Notes: generated by a model from the sequence alone, not told the origin. A stretch of 9,838 nucleotides of DNA from Thermoproteota archaeon (GCA_013153895.1 JAADDN010000131.1:1-9838), one strand, 5' to 3'; positions 1-7,266 are shown, counted from the stretch's first letter. Program-made: numbers and translations.

Positions 1-887
1 GAGTATGTATAATAGATGAGATAGATAAGATGGATGCTAAGGATAGAGTAGCAATGCATGAAGCATTAGAACAACAGACAATATCGATAGCTAAGGCAGG
101 GATAGTAGCAACATTAAATGCTAGATGTGCAGTACTTGCAGCAGCTAATCCAGCATTTGGAAGATACTTACCTAATAGGACTGTTGCAGAGAACGTGGAT
201 CTACCTGTCACATTATTATCACGTTTCGACTTAATATTCATCATAAGAGATCAACCAATGTTAGAACATGATAAGAAAGTTGCAGAACATGTAACAACAT
301 TACATAGTGGTGAGCTTCCACCAGAATTTAGAGACATAATACCTCCAGACCTACTTAGGAAATATATAGCATATGCTAGAAAGTACGTTAAGCCTAGATG
401 GACAAAGGAAGCTAAAGACATAATAATGCAGTTCTACATAAATCTGAGAGCTAAATCATCAGATCCTAACTCACCAATCGCAATAACAGCTAGACAACTT
501 GAAGCACTTATACGTCTAGCAGAAGCAGAAGCAAAGATGAGGCTTAGCCCACTTGTTGAGAGAGAGGATGCTGAGAGAGCTATAATGTTATTTGAGAAGT
601 TCTTGAAGAGTGTTGGAATAGATGTTGAGACAGGTAAGATAGATATAGATATAATAATGACAGGTAAGCCTAGAAGTAAGCAGGAGAAGTTTGCAATACT
701 TAGAGACATAATTGCTAAACTTGAAGAAGCTAATGGTGGTAAGCCAGTTAAGATAGAAGACGTTATTAAGGAGGCTGAGAGTGCTGGTTTAGATAGGCAG
801 ACTGTTGAGCAGATGCTTAACCTAATGATTAAGAATGGTGATCTATACATGCCTAAGCATGGATATATTAAGAGAGTCTCAACATGA
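1..887 (+). CDS. mcm: MCM replicative helicase, C-terminal part (5' truncated by window edge)
   Basis: This is the C-terminal part of the replicative DNA helicase that unwinds duplex DNA as a hexamer at the fork. The reading frame is open from base 3, so the ATG at 30 is an internal Met and not the start. The first residues visible are the Walker B strand, VCIIDEIDKM, followed by DAKDRVAMHEALEQQ. Next come sensor 1 (AAANPAFGRY, about base 140), the arginine-finger segment LLSRFDLIF (about base 213) and the sensor-2 helix ITARQLEALIRLAEAEAKMR (about 480-540). The last 70 or so residues (EKFAILRDII to GYIKRV) form the usual C-terminal winged helix. The Walker A motif and N-terminal DNA-binding domains lie left of the window. 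The gene ends in tandem stops TGATGA and converges on the phosphatase gene with a 3-nt gap. Family assignment is very secure. Confidence 0.97.
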   Translation, partial: VCIIDEIDKMDAKDRVAMHEALEQQTISIAKAGIVATLNARCAVLAAANPAFGRYLPNRTVAENVDLPVTLLSRFDLIFIIRDQPMLEHDKKVAEHVTTLHSGELPPEFRDIIPPDLLRKYIAYARKYVKPRWTKEAKDIIMQFYINLRAKSSDPNSPIAITARQLEALIRLAEAEAKMRLSPLVEREDAERAIMLFEKFLKSVGIDVETGKIDIDIIMTGKPRSKQEKFAILRDIIAKLEEANGGKPVKIEDVIKEAESAGLDRQTVEQMLNLMIKNGDLYMPKHGYIKRVST

Positions 888-890
888 TGA

Positions 891-1637
891 TCAAGAGTAT
901 AGTACAAATTTTCTAAAGAACTCAGCAACACCTTCACCACTTGGTCGTGAGAGCACTATCTTAGCAACATTTTTCAATCCCTCAGTAGCATTAGCTACAG
1001 CTACGGGCAGGCCAACGCTACTTAATAGTTCGATATCGGTATCGCTATCTCCTATAGCAACTATATGCTCTGTAGGTATTCCTGATATTTCTGAGTAAAG
1101 TTTAACAGCTGTACCTTTGTTAACTGTTCTAGGTATTACATGTATAGCATATCCACTATATCTCACATCTAGGCAGTTTAGGCCATATTTGTCTAATAAA
1201 TTCTTAATAAAGTTAATCGCGTAATATGGATCTATACCTGGAAGTGGATAATATGCGAAATCTCTTCTCCTATACTCATTCTGGTAACTTTCTCTCACAA
1301 TTTTTCCAATAGCTTCTTTTTGAATTATTTCTCTACTCTTCTCAATATCTTCTTCATAGTCTGCACATATATCATATAGTTTTCCTCTATACCATAGTAA
1401 GCACCCATTCTCAGATATTATTGGACATCTTGAGAAGTCTAGACCTATGTATCTTGCTAATGACATAGCTACTATATGGCTGTTTCCTGTTGCTAATCCG
1501 ATCTCTATGTCTATTCTCGTGTCTAATGCTTCTCTTATTGCTGCTATAGCTTCAAGACTGAGTCTCTCTGTGTTTCTATCTTCTGTTAATGTTCCATCTA
1601 TGTCTAATATTATGGATCTTATATTAATTCTATGCAT
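891..1637 (-). CDS. Archaeal phosphoglycolate phosphatase-like HAD hydrolase (class IIB)
   Basis: This is a 248-residue haloacid-dehalogenase phosphatase of the archaeal phosphoglycolate phosphatase / Cof-like group (TA0175 type), a soluble Mg-dependent phosphomonoesterase. All four HAD motifs are visible: motif I LDIDGTLT with the nucleophile D12 and general acid D14; motif II GLATGN with T50; motif III lysine K174 in VNKGTAV; motif IV IGDSDTD with D197 and D201. The insert between motifs II and III (about residues 85-165) is the class IIB cap. It is the last gene of the run psmA, SBDS, rrp4, phosphatase, starting 6 nt after the rrp4 stop, so co-transcription is likely. The natural substrate cannot be read from sequence; 2-phosphoglycolate is the family's usual assignment. 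It could be another sugar- or nucleotide-phosphate phosphatase. Confidence 0.88.
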   Translation of the reverse strand: MHRINIRSIILDIDGTLTEDRNTERLSLEAIAAIREALDTRIDIEIGLATGNSHIVAMSLARYIGLDFSRCPIISENGCLLWYRGKLYDICADYEEDIEKSREIIQKEAIGKIVRESYQNEYRRRDFAYYPLPGIDPYYAINFIKNLLDKYGLNCLDVRYSGYAIHVIPRTVNKGTAVKLYSEISGIPTEHIVAIGDSDTDIELLSSVGLPVAVANATEGLKNVAKIVLSRPSGEGVAEFFRKFVLYS

Positions 1638-1643
1638 TATTTC

Positions 1644-2348
1644 TCAAGTTTTAGAGAGCTTGTACCTCTTTATCATCGCTTTAACTTTCTCTGTAAGACC
1701 TGGTAGGTGACTTTCTCTCTCTATGAACTTTATTACTTGTGCTAGAAAGGCTTCATCTTTCTCATCTTGACATTTTATCCATATTCTACCATTCTGTCCA
1801 ACTATCACATCACAGTTTAGCTCTTCCTTAAATAATGCTACCATTGACCCTTTCTTACCTATGACTCTAGGAACTTTTACAGGCTGTATCTCAACTATTG
1901 TTCCTGTAGTGATTTTTCCTAGCTTGGCCTCCTTTATGGTTAGTGTTACTGGGATCTCGTATGCTAGGTTGAAGTCTATTATTCTTGCAAGTATTACATC
2001 ATTTATGTCTAATAGTGTTCTTAGGTCTGTTGTTGTTATATCAACGTACTTTAATGTTGCTTCTTGTAGTGGTAGGTATGCCTTGTATGGTGATTTTATA
2101 TCTACTTCCCAACCTGTTACTAAGATGTCTGTTATGTATCCTATAACTATGTCTCCTACTCTTGGCTTGTATGTCCCGCTTAGTGGTATCACGTTTATGT
2201 CACGTTCATTTTTAATGTCTACTAATGCTACTGTTGATGCGTATGCGCAGTTTCCTTCCCAATATACTGCTCCTGTAACATTGTATTCCCTTGTTGCTAT
2301 TGGGTCTCCTGGAAGTACTATCTGTCTGTTAGTGACGTAGAGAGTCAT
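1644..2348 (-). CDS. rrp4: Exosome complex RNA-binding subunit Rrp4
   Basis: This is the RNA-binding cap subunit of the archaeal RNA exosome, which threads RNA into the Rrp41/Rrp42 hexamer for 3'-5' phosphorolysis and tailing. The 234-residue protein has the family architecture. An N-terminal domain (about 1-58, with LPGDPIA near the start) is followed by an S1 domain (about 60-135, opening with YKPRVGDIVIGYI) and a C-terminal KH domain (about 150-212) carrying the GxxG loop RVIGKKGS (GKKG 164-167). Length is normal for the family. It starts 5 nt after the SBDS stop, and no strong Shine-Dalgarno sequence is visible, so it is probably translated by coupling from the SBDS message. The neighbours SBDS and psmA are its classical archaeal partners, but rrp41 and rrp42 are not next to it here. 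Confidence 0.95.
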   Translation of the reverse strand: MTLYVTNRQIVLPGDPIATREYNVTGAVYWEGNCAYASTVALVDIKNERDINVIPLSGTYKPRVGDIVIGYITDILVTGWEVDIKSPYKAYLPLQEATLKYVDITTTDLRTLLDINDVILARIIDFNLAYEIPVTLTIKEAKLGKITTGTIVEIQPVKVPRVIGKKGSMVALFKEELNCDVIVGQNGRIWIKCQDEKDEAFLAQVIKFIERESHLPGLTEKVKAMIKRYKLSKT

Positions 2349-2353
2349 GATCG

Positions 2354-3052
2354 TTATGTTGTGACTCCAAGTATCTTAACTTCACCTTCACCATGAGTGA
2401 GCTCGTTAACTCTAGATATCAAGCTGTCCTGTAATCCTGCAGGTAGCTCAAGTCTAAGTATTAGCGTTCCATCACTCTCATATCTCTCTGAGGTTACTTT
2501 ACCCATCTTTGCTAGAACGTTCTTAGCTTTATGTGAGTACTGTGGTGGTATTCTGACCTCGACCTCAGCTATCGCGACCTTTATTGGTAAGACCTTCTGT
2601 AGCTGTTTCAATATGTTATTTATCTGCTCTTCAACAGACTTAAATGGATCTATCGCAGCACCAACCTGTTCGAGAGCATTTTCAACTCTCTGAGGAGGTA
2701 CTGGAGTCTTCGTTCTAGTATCTATACAGTTCCTACATATCCACTCAATTATCTGTCTCTTCTTCTGCTCTATCAATCTTCTACGTTGCTCAGCTGTGAG
2801 TGGTAGCTCACCTTCCTTCAATATCCTCTCAGCTATCTTTCTGATGTCTGTTGTTCCGAAGACCTTCATTAACGCTGACTCACTTGCTCTGAGACCCTTC
2901 TTAGCGTCTTTATATACTGTATCTGAGATCAATATCTTGTCTATGCTTATTGGCTTGCCAAGTCTGAACTCTAGGGCCAGGTCTGGATCTACAAGTATCT
3001 CAAAATGTTCACCTTTAGCGTCGTACTTTGCAATAGCTACCTTCTTACTCAT
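2354..3052 (-). CDS. SBDS/SDO1 family ribosome maturation factor
   Basis: This is the archaeal homologue of the Shwachman-Bodian-Diamond protein (Sdo1), a factor that acts with an EF-2-like GTPase in late large-subunit maturation and subunit joining. The 232 residues match the three-domain family. The N-terminal FYSH domain (about 1-95) contains FEILVDPDLALEFR and the VYKDAKKGLRAS segment near residues 47-57. A middle helical domain (about 96-165) includes RRRLIEQKKRQIIEWI and IDPFKSVEEQI. The C-terminal ferredoxin-like domain runs from about 166 to 232. It lies between psmA (53-nt gap) and rrp4 (5-nt gap), the usual archaeal order. The gap to psmA carries a plausible TATA box, so SBDS-rrp4-phosphatase may have its own promoter in addition to read-through from psmA. 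Confidence 0.95.
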   Translation of the reverse strand: MSKKVAIAKYDAKGEHFEILVDPDLALEFRLGKPISIDKILISDTVYKDAKKGLRASESALMKVFGTTDIRKIAERILKEGELPLTAEQRRRLIEQKKRQIIEWICRNCIDTRTKTPVPPQRVENALEQVGAAIDPFKSVEEQINNILKQLQKVLPIKVAIAEVEVRIPPQYSHKAKNVLAKMGKVTSERYESDGTLILRLELPAGLQDSLISRVNELTHGEGEVKILGVTT

Positions 3053-3082
3053 CTTAAGCTCACTCTTAGTCTAGGTTAGAGA

Positions 3083-3090
3083 AATTTATT
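3083..3090 (-). promoter_or_regulatory. Putative TATA box for SBDS-rrp4-phosphatase
   Basis: On the minus strand the box reads AATAAATT, in the 53-nt gap between the psmA stop and the SBDS start. Its centre is about 34 nt upstream of the SBDS ATG. With the usual archaeal spacing of about 26 nt from TATA centre to transcription start, this predicts an mRNA beginning about 8 nt before the ATG. It is inferred from position and composition only. Confidence 0.4.
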
Positions 3091-3105
3091 CTTTTCCTAA
3101 GAACC

Positions 3106-3828
3106 CTACTGCTGCTTTATTTCTGAAAGTATCTTACTTATCTCATCCTTAGTCAACTTTCTGAACTTTCTCTCATATATGTCTATGATTCCTATCTCCA
3201 TCTTGTCAGGTTCAACGCTCTCTATGACCTTGCTTAAAGCCATTATTGCAAGCTTGATACACTCGTTCAATGTCATATCGTACCTATAGTTCTTCTCTAG
3301 AAAATCCAGTATTGTTGATGCTCCTGAACCTACAGCTGTAGCATAGTATCCAAAGTATATTCCTCCTGGATCAGTCTGGAATAGTCTTGGACCATGTCTA
3401 TCAACTCCACCAACTATGAGAGCTGCACCGAACGGTCTGACTCCGCCATGTTGAGTATATGCTTGCTTCAGATCACTTATCCTCTTTGTTAAGAGTTCAA
3501 CATCTATAGGTTCATCATAGAGTAGTCTATGTATCTGAGCTTCATATCTAGCATACTCTATCAGTACTCTAGCATCTGCTAGAAGTCCTGATGGAGCTAC
3601 AGCTACGTGCTCATCTATCATATATATCTTCTCTATGCTCTCGAGATCTATCAGTGGACTTATCCTTCTCTTCTCTGCTGCAAGAACGACACCCTCCTTA
3701 CATTTTATGCCTATGGTTGACCAACCTTTCTTGACAGCCTCACCTGCGTAACGTACCTGATAGAGCTCTCCTTCTGGGCTGAATATGGTTATTGCCCTAT
3801 CGTAACCATATGCTACAGGGGAAAACAT
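3106..3828 (-). CDS. psmA: 20S proteasome alpha subunit
   Basis: This is the outer-ring alpha subunit of the archaeal 20S proteasome, which forms the gated heptameric rings that dock regulatory ATPases. The 240-residue protein has the alpha signature: gate region GYDRAITIFSPEGELYQ (residues 8-24), then AGEAVKKGW and IGIKCKEGVVLAAEKR. The pocket lysine in ESIEKI falls at residue 66 and the S-G-L triplet at 79-81, the same numbering as Thermoplasma alpha as I recall it. YTQHGGVRPFGAALIVGG and the SEIKQQ tail complete the fold. The nearly invariant acidic residue of YQVEYA/YQVDYA is Arg26 here (YQVRYA), checked against the codons. The start chosen is the ATG about 28 nt from a TATA box, giving an almost leaderless message. 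It heads the run psmA, SBDS, rrp4, phosphatase. Confidence 0.96.
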   Translation of the reverse strand: MFSPVAYGYDRAITIFSPEGELYQVRYAGEAVKKGWSTIGIKCKEGVVLAAEKRRISPLIDLESIEKIYMIDEHVAVAPSGLLADARVLIEYARYEAQIHRLLYDEPIDVELLTKRISDLKQAYTQHGGVRPFGAALIVGGVDRHGPRLFQTDPGGIYFGYYATAVGSGASTILDFLEKNYRYDMTLNECIKLAIMALSKVIESVEPDKMEIGIIDIYERKFRKLTKDEISKILSEIKQQ

Positions 3829-3851
3829 GTCAAAGAAGACGCGAGTACATG

Positions 3852-3860
3852 CTTATTAAA
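3852..3860. promoter_or_regulatory. TATA-like element between psmA and the divergent FdhD-like gene
   Basis: The 67-nt divergent gap has one obvious TATA-like stretch, CTTATTAAA on the plus strand (TTTAATAAG on the minus). Its centre is about 28 nt from the psmA ATG (near-leaderless message) and about 40 nt from the GTG at 3896, which would give a leader of roughly 13 nt containing AGGGAT. The same element could serve both directions, or the plus-strand gene may use a weaker box. The psmA assignment is the stronger of the two. Confidence 0.4.
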
Positions 3861-3895
3861 CTTCTCTCTAGAGACATATCGTGTAGGGATCGCAA

Positions 3896-4582
3896 GTGTC
3901 CACGTATCATATAGAGAAGATACCTGCTAAAAAGTATACGAGAGGTAAAGTTGAAAGTATAGAGAAGGAGCTCGTGAGAACATGCGAATGTACATTACTG
4001 ATAGACGGAAGACAACACTGCACTATAAGAGCAGTACCAAGAGACTTAGAAATTCTTGGTGAAGGATACTCAATAATTCTAGGGTACTTACCTGAGCAGG
4101 TATACATATTTAAAGCAGAAGAAGATGAGCTCATAATCAACACTTTAACAGGAGGAAAATATGAACATTATGTTCCAAGGAGGGAGAGAGGTCCAAAGTT
4201 AGATTCTGAAACGGTGATCAACTTAGCAAGAGAGGCTGAGTACTATAAGATAAATAGCATGATAGACGTCTCAATACTATACGACCTAGATAAGAGAAGA
4301 GTTCTAGGAATCATATTTGAGAGAAATATAGATTCAATGACGTATAAGATAGTAGGTCTAGCATATAGATCTAAAAGCATGCTTACAAATTTAGCGATAG
4401 CTACTACAATGAGTATAGATTCAACATTTATAAACAATCTTCAACTACTTAACTTAGCATTACTCATAACAACTGGAACAGTAACTTATGATGCTGTGAA
4501 GACTGCTGATAAATATGGTACATATCTTGTAGGTGATGTAAATACTAGAGAGGAAGAGTACATAATTTATACAGGTACCTGA
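3896..4582 (+). CDS. Divergent FdhD-like protein lacking the catalytic CxxC
   Basis: The 228-residue protein resembles the FdhD/NarQ family (formate dehydrogenase accessory sulfurtransferase) at both ends. ELVRTCECTLLIDGRQ, then RDLEILGEGYSIILGYL (residues 25-65), follows the FdhD pattern of an acidic-rich strand, an NGR-type turn, then a PGD-LE-LA-GFLL segment. LLITTGTVTYDAVKTADKYG, then TYLVGDV and YIIYTG (189-227), follows the FdhD C-terminal end. The family's SCGVCG motif with its sulfur-carrying cysteines is missing: the equivalent region (about 85-100) has no Cys, and the only cysteines are C30, C32 and C42. The conserved TGG-H and ED-GRHNA motifs are also unrecognisable (INSMID, FERNIDSM). 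It is therefore unlikely to be a standard sulfurtransferase. The GTG start is supported by the nearby TATA-like box. It may be an inactive paralogue with a binding or structural role; the family call is moderate. Confidence 0.55.
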   Translation: MSTYHIEKIPAKKYTRGKVESIEKELVRTCECTLLIDGRQHCTIRAVPRDLEILGEGYSIILGYLPEQVYIFKAEEDELIINTLTGGKYEHYVPRRERGPKLDSETVINLAREAEYYKINSMIDVSILYDLDKRRVLGIIFERNIDSMTYKIVGLAYRSKSMLTNLAIATTMSIDSTFINNLQLLNLALLITTGTVTYDAVKTADKYGTYLVGDVNTREEEYIIYTGT

Positions 4583-5071
4583 TCACCATTCTATAAACTT
4601 ATCACCGAGATCTTCCAGTATTGGACCTACGTCAGGTCTACCTTGTCTGAGACCTTTACCAGCATATTTTGAGAGATCTTCACCACGTATAAGCTTTACG
4701 AGATTTACAGCATGTTTTCTAGCTCTATCGATCGCTATATTATAGAGCTCTTTCGGATCTTCACTCTCATCTTCATGAACTGTAACGTCTATTATTGGTT
4801 TACCATACTCAATCTGGAGAAGTACTAGTCCCATAGATGCTACAGCATATGTTAACTTATCAGTCAACGTCTTACCTATCCATCCTAGAACTAGAACACC
4901 ATCACATTCTTGTTCTACTATTAGTTTTCTTGCAGCCCATGGCGTATTCTTAAATCCAGGTACTGTTATCCTCAGAATCTGTGCTCTAGGTACAAGTTTC
5001 TGTATTTCCTCTATAGCATGTCTAGCCATGTCAACTCTTGCAAAAGTTGTATCAACTATGCCTATCTTCAT
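4583..5071 (-). CDS. ribC: Riboflavin synthase, archaeal type
   Basis: This is the archaeal riboflavin synthase, which dismutates two 6,7-dimethyl-8-ribityllumazine molecules into riboflavin and the pyrimidinedione precursor. It is related to lumazine synthase and not to the bacterial trimeric enzyme. The 162 residues carry the family marks: start KIGIVDTTFARVDMA, ITVPGFKNTPWAARKLI (residues 35-51), CDGVLVLGW (56-64), VTVHEDESED (96-105) and the C-terminal AGKGLRQGRPDVGP (137-150). It overlaps the end of ribB by 4 nt (ATGA), so the two are translationally coupled, and a Shine-Dalgarno-like sequence lies just upstream inside ribB. Its stop abuts the stop of the convergent FdhD-like gene with no intervening base. 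Confidence 0.94.
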   Translation of the reverse strand: MKIGIVDTTFARVDMARHAIEEIQKLVPRAQILRITVPGFKNTPWAARKLIVEQECDGVLVLGWIGKTLTDKLTYAVASMGLVLLQIEYGKPIIDVTVHEDESEDPKELYNIAIDRARKHAVNLVKLIRGEDLSKYAGKGLRQGRPDVGPILEDLGDKFIEW

Positions 5072-5739
5072 CTCTTCACCACCTTAAGATAAATCTCGTA
5101 TAGTTCTCTACCACTTATCAGTACCGTGTTCAACTTCTCCGCTATTCTTCTACAATCTTCAAGGCTTGGAACATCAATGCTATCATTAAGTACTTCGCAT
5201 ATCACTAATGCTGGCTCTATGTTAGCTAAGTTGGAGAGTATTAGTGAGAGCTCTGTGTGTCCCCATCTTGAGCCTACTCTACCTAACAGTACAGGTACGT
5301 GTCCTGGAGCATAGAACTTGGTATAGAATTCTTCTCTTGCAACATCTACCTGTCCTTCTAAGACTAGTTTAACTATTTTTGAGAGCTCTCTTATTGTTAA
5401 TGCTCTATCAACATCTCTTATGCCTGTCTTAACATTAACATGATTAACCCATATCGAGAATGCTGGTTCATCACCATATCTAGGCTTCTTCACTAGTCTC
5501 GAGAGTCCATCTAAGCCAGCTAGTAATCGAGTATGTAGTTCAAGTCCAAGTCTCCTACCTATATCGTATGTAGTTACGAAGCATATCAGTCCCCCCGCTA
5601 TCTTTCTCATCAATCGGATCTTCTCGGGTGTCATCATGCTAGCTCTAAATACGATATCTACCTCACATTCACGATCCTCAAAGTCGAATATTAGGACTGG
5701 TTCACCACTTCTAAGCTTCTCTATAGCTACATCAATCAT
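5068..5739 (-). CDS. ribB: 3,4-dihydroxy-2-butanone 4-phosphate synthase
   Basis: This enzyme converts ribulose 5-phosphate to 3,4-dihydroxy-2-butanone 4-phosphate plus formate, supplying the four-carbon unit of riboflavin. The 223-residue stand-alone protein has the acidic metal/substrate loop DFEDRECEVD (residues 19-28), GGLICFVTT (49-57), the TGIRDVDRALTI segment (105-116), APGHVPVLLGRVG (144-156), the catalytic-region GHTELS (160-165) and VICEVLNDS (179-187). C25 replaces the usual small or polar residue inside the acidic loop; the flanking Glu and Asp residues are intact. There is no fused GTP cyclohydrolase II domain, as is usual in archaea. It is first of the two-gene operon ribB-ribC. 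Lumazine synthase is not in the window. Confidence 0.94.
   Translation of the reverse strand: MIDVAIEKLRSGEPVLIFDFEDRECEVDIVFRASMMTPEKIRLMRKIAGGLICFVTTYDIGRRLGLELHTRLLAGLDGLSRLVKKPRYGDEPAFSIWVNHVNVKTGIRDVDRALTIRELSKIVKLVLEGQVDVAREEFYTKFYAPGHVPVLLGRVGSRWGHTELSLILSNLANIEPALVICEVLNDSIDVPSLEDCRRIAEKLNTVLISGRELYEIYLKVVKR
5076..5083 (-). promoter_or_regulatory. Shine-Dalgarno-like site for ribC inside ribB
   Basis: The minus strand reads GGTGGTGA, matching GGAGGTGA at seven of eight bases, with 4 nt before the ribC ATG. It supports the ribC start at 5071. It also fits the archaeal habit of using ribosome-binding sites for internal operon genes while first genes are leaderless or nearly so. Confidence 0.55.
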
Positions 5740-5770
5740 CTAGACTCTACCTAACTGCATTATGACTACT

Positions 5771-5777
5771 ATAAATG
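5771..5777 (-). promoter_or_regulatory. Putative TATA box for ribB-ribC
   Basis: The minus strand reads CATTTAT in the 76-nt gap between guaB and ribB. Its centre is about 35 nt from the ribB ATG, predicting a leader of about 8-9 nt. A second AT-rich run (ATAAAAC on the minus strand, near 5779-5785) could be the real box. The remaining gap holds no other recognisable feature. Confidence 0.35.
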
Positions 5778-5815
5778 TTTTATTGAGTGTTGCACCCTAT
5801 GGCTAAACTGTTTGT

Positions 5816-7240
5816 TTATGATTGAAACTTGAGGAGTATGTTATGTGGCTCTATCTCGCTTCTACCTATGGGCGATATTTTTGCTAGTCTAGCTTTTCTC
5901 CAACATTCTTGTATGCTTCTAGCTCCTATATAACCCATTGCTGCCTGTATGCCGCTCACGAACTCTTTAACTATGGTCTCTACAGGTCCTCTATATGGTA
6001 CCAATCCTTCAACTCCTTCTGCTATGTCCTTGACCTTCCTACTATACCTATCGACTGCGAACCTCCTCTTCCTAGCTCCCTCGCTAGCCATCCCTCTATA
6101 GTACTTATACTTTCTATCTCCTATAGATATGACTGGGCTTGGTGACTCATATGCTTGTGCTAGAACTCTTCCAAGCATTACACACCATGCTCCTACTGCA
6201 AATGCTTTCACAGCATCTCCTGGAGTTTTTATACCTCCATCAGCAATTATGGGAACTTTAAGACCGTACTCTAATGCTGCATCTGCTACCTGAGCTGTAG
6301 CCCATAATGTTGGTGCTGCAACTCCAGTAACAATACCTGTACTACATATAGATCCACTAGCTATACCTACTCGAAAACCATCTATCTTATCTAGTTTATT
6401 AATTATCTCGACAGCAGACTCGTATGTCCCTACGTTACCTATCACTAAGTCTGCAGACAACTCTTTAGATATCTTCTTCAATGATTCTAATATTCTAGCG
6501 TTTGCAGCATTAGCAACATCTAGAACTAGAACATCGACGTACCTATCAAGCTTCCTGATCCTTTCATGATCGAACGGTGATATAGCAGCACCAACCCTGA
6601 GCCTACCTTCATCATCTATGCAGGGAGTGAAAGGCTTGTTCTCCTCTAGAGACCATATCGTTACTATTCCTTGAAAAGTCTCAGAAGAGTCTACTAGAGC
6701 TACAATGTCAACCTCATTATCTATCATAATGTTACGAAGCTCTTCAGGTCTTGTATATAGTTCAGCTACTACAGGACTTCTAACATGTTCTACAACTCTA
6801 TCATCAGGATATTTAACACAGTCAATCTTTCTTATAAATCCAATAATCTTTCCGTCATTAACCACTGGAAGATACTCTATAGAGAGCTCTCTCATTATCT
6901 GTAGAACTTCCCTACATTTTCGTGAAGGATCTACATAACATAGATACACTGGATATTGAGGAGCTTCCTTAACCTTCCTAACTTTCTCAACTTGCTCATC
7001 TATAGTCATGTTTCTATGAATTATACCTATACCTCCAAGTCTTGCGAGAGCTATAGCCATCTCATGCTCTGTCACAGTATCCATGGGAGATGAGACTATT
7101 GGTATGTTTATCCTAACACTTTTTGAAACATTAGTAGATACATCTACCTCAATAGGCTCAACTTCTGTATATCCAGGAAGTAGTATGACATCGTTAAATG
7201 TTGGAATTATGTCTTGAGGTAATTTTTCTCGAAAGACCAT
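5816..7240 (-). CDS. guaB: IMP dehydrogenase with CBS domains
   Basis: This enzyme oxidises IMP to XMP with NAD+, the committed step of GMP synthesis. The 474-residue protein is a TIM barrel (about 1-90 and 205-474) with a CBS-domain insertion (about 92-203, including LCYVDPSRK, EYLPVVNDGKIIGF and VDIVALVDSSETFQGIVT). The catalytic loop is GSICSTGIVTGV with Cys299 and Thr301. The phosphate-binding region has IIADGGIKTPGDAVKAFAVGA. The flap carries the Arg398-Tyr399 pair in VDRYSRKVKDIAEGVEG, the base that separates IMPDH from GMP reductase. Unusually, the NAD-site strand reads LDVANAAN, closer to the DVANG of GMP reductases than to the D-x-x-HG of IMPDH, and MGS before the flap is MAS. IMPDH is the best call; a GuaB-related GMP reductase is the alternative. 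It has its own promoter and lies upstream of the rib operon on the same strand. Confidence 0.88.
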   Translation of the reverse strand: MVFREKLPQDIIPTFNDVILLPGYTEVEPIEVDVSTNVSKSVRINIPIVSSPMDTVTEHEMAIALARLGGIGIIHRNMTIDEQVEKVRKVKEAPQYPVYLCYVDPSRKCREVLQIMRELSIEYLPVVNDGKIIGFIRKIDCVKYPDDRVVEHVRSPVVAELYTRPEELRNIMIDNEVDIVALVDSSETFQGIVTIWSLEENKPFTPCIDDEGRLRVGAAISPFDHERIRKLDRYVDVLVLDVANAANARILESLKKISKELSADLVIGNVGTYESAVEIINKLDKIDGFRVGIASGSICSTGIVTGVAAPTLWATAQVADAALEYGLKVPIIADGGIKTPGDAVKAFAVGAWCVMLGRVLAQAYESPSPVISIGDRKYKYYRGMASEGARKRRFAVDRYSRKVKDIAEGVEGLVPYRGPVETIVKEFVSGIQAAMGYIGARSIQECWRKARLAKISPIGRSEIEPHNILLKFQS

Positions 7241-7266
7241 TAAGCAGAGCTAGATCTATGAGATAG

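Noticed and set aside
1..887. A replication origin next to the MCM gene
   Set aside because: The only intergenic space beside MCM in the window is 3 nt; no origin-recognition-box repeats or AT-rich unwinding stretch were seen.
434..940. Minus-strand ORF of 168 codons under the MCM gene, Ser/Ile/Leu-rich
   Set aside because: It lies antisense to a well-conserved MCM region, has a low-complexity composition and no motif, and ends inside a sensor-2 coding segment. It is a shadow of the real gene.
1861..2340. Plus-strand ORF of 159 codons opposite rrp4
   Set aside because: The opposite frame encodes intact S1 and KH domains of Rrp4; the plus frame has no recognisable feature or promoter.
5816..7240. 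GMP reductase as the primary call for the guaB gene
   Set aside because: The Arg398-Tyr399 flap pair and the EGVEG segment align with IMPDH, so IMPDH is preferred; the GMP-reductase-like motif is kept as a finding.
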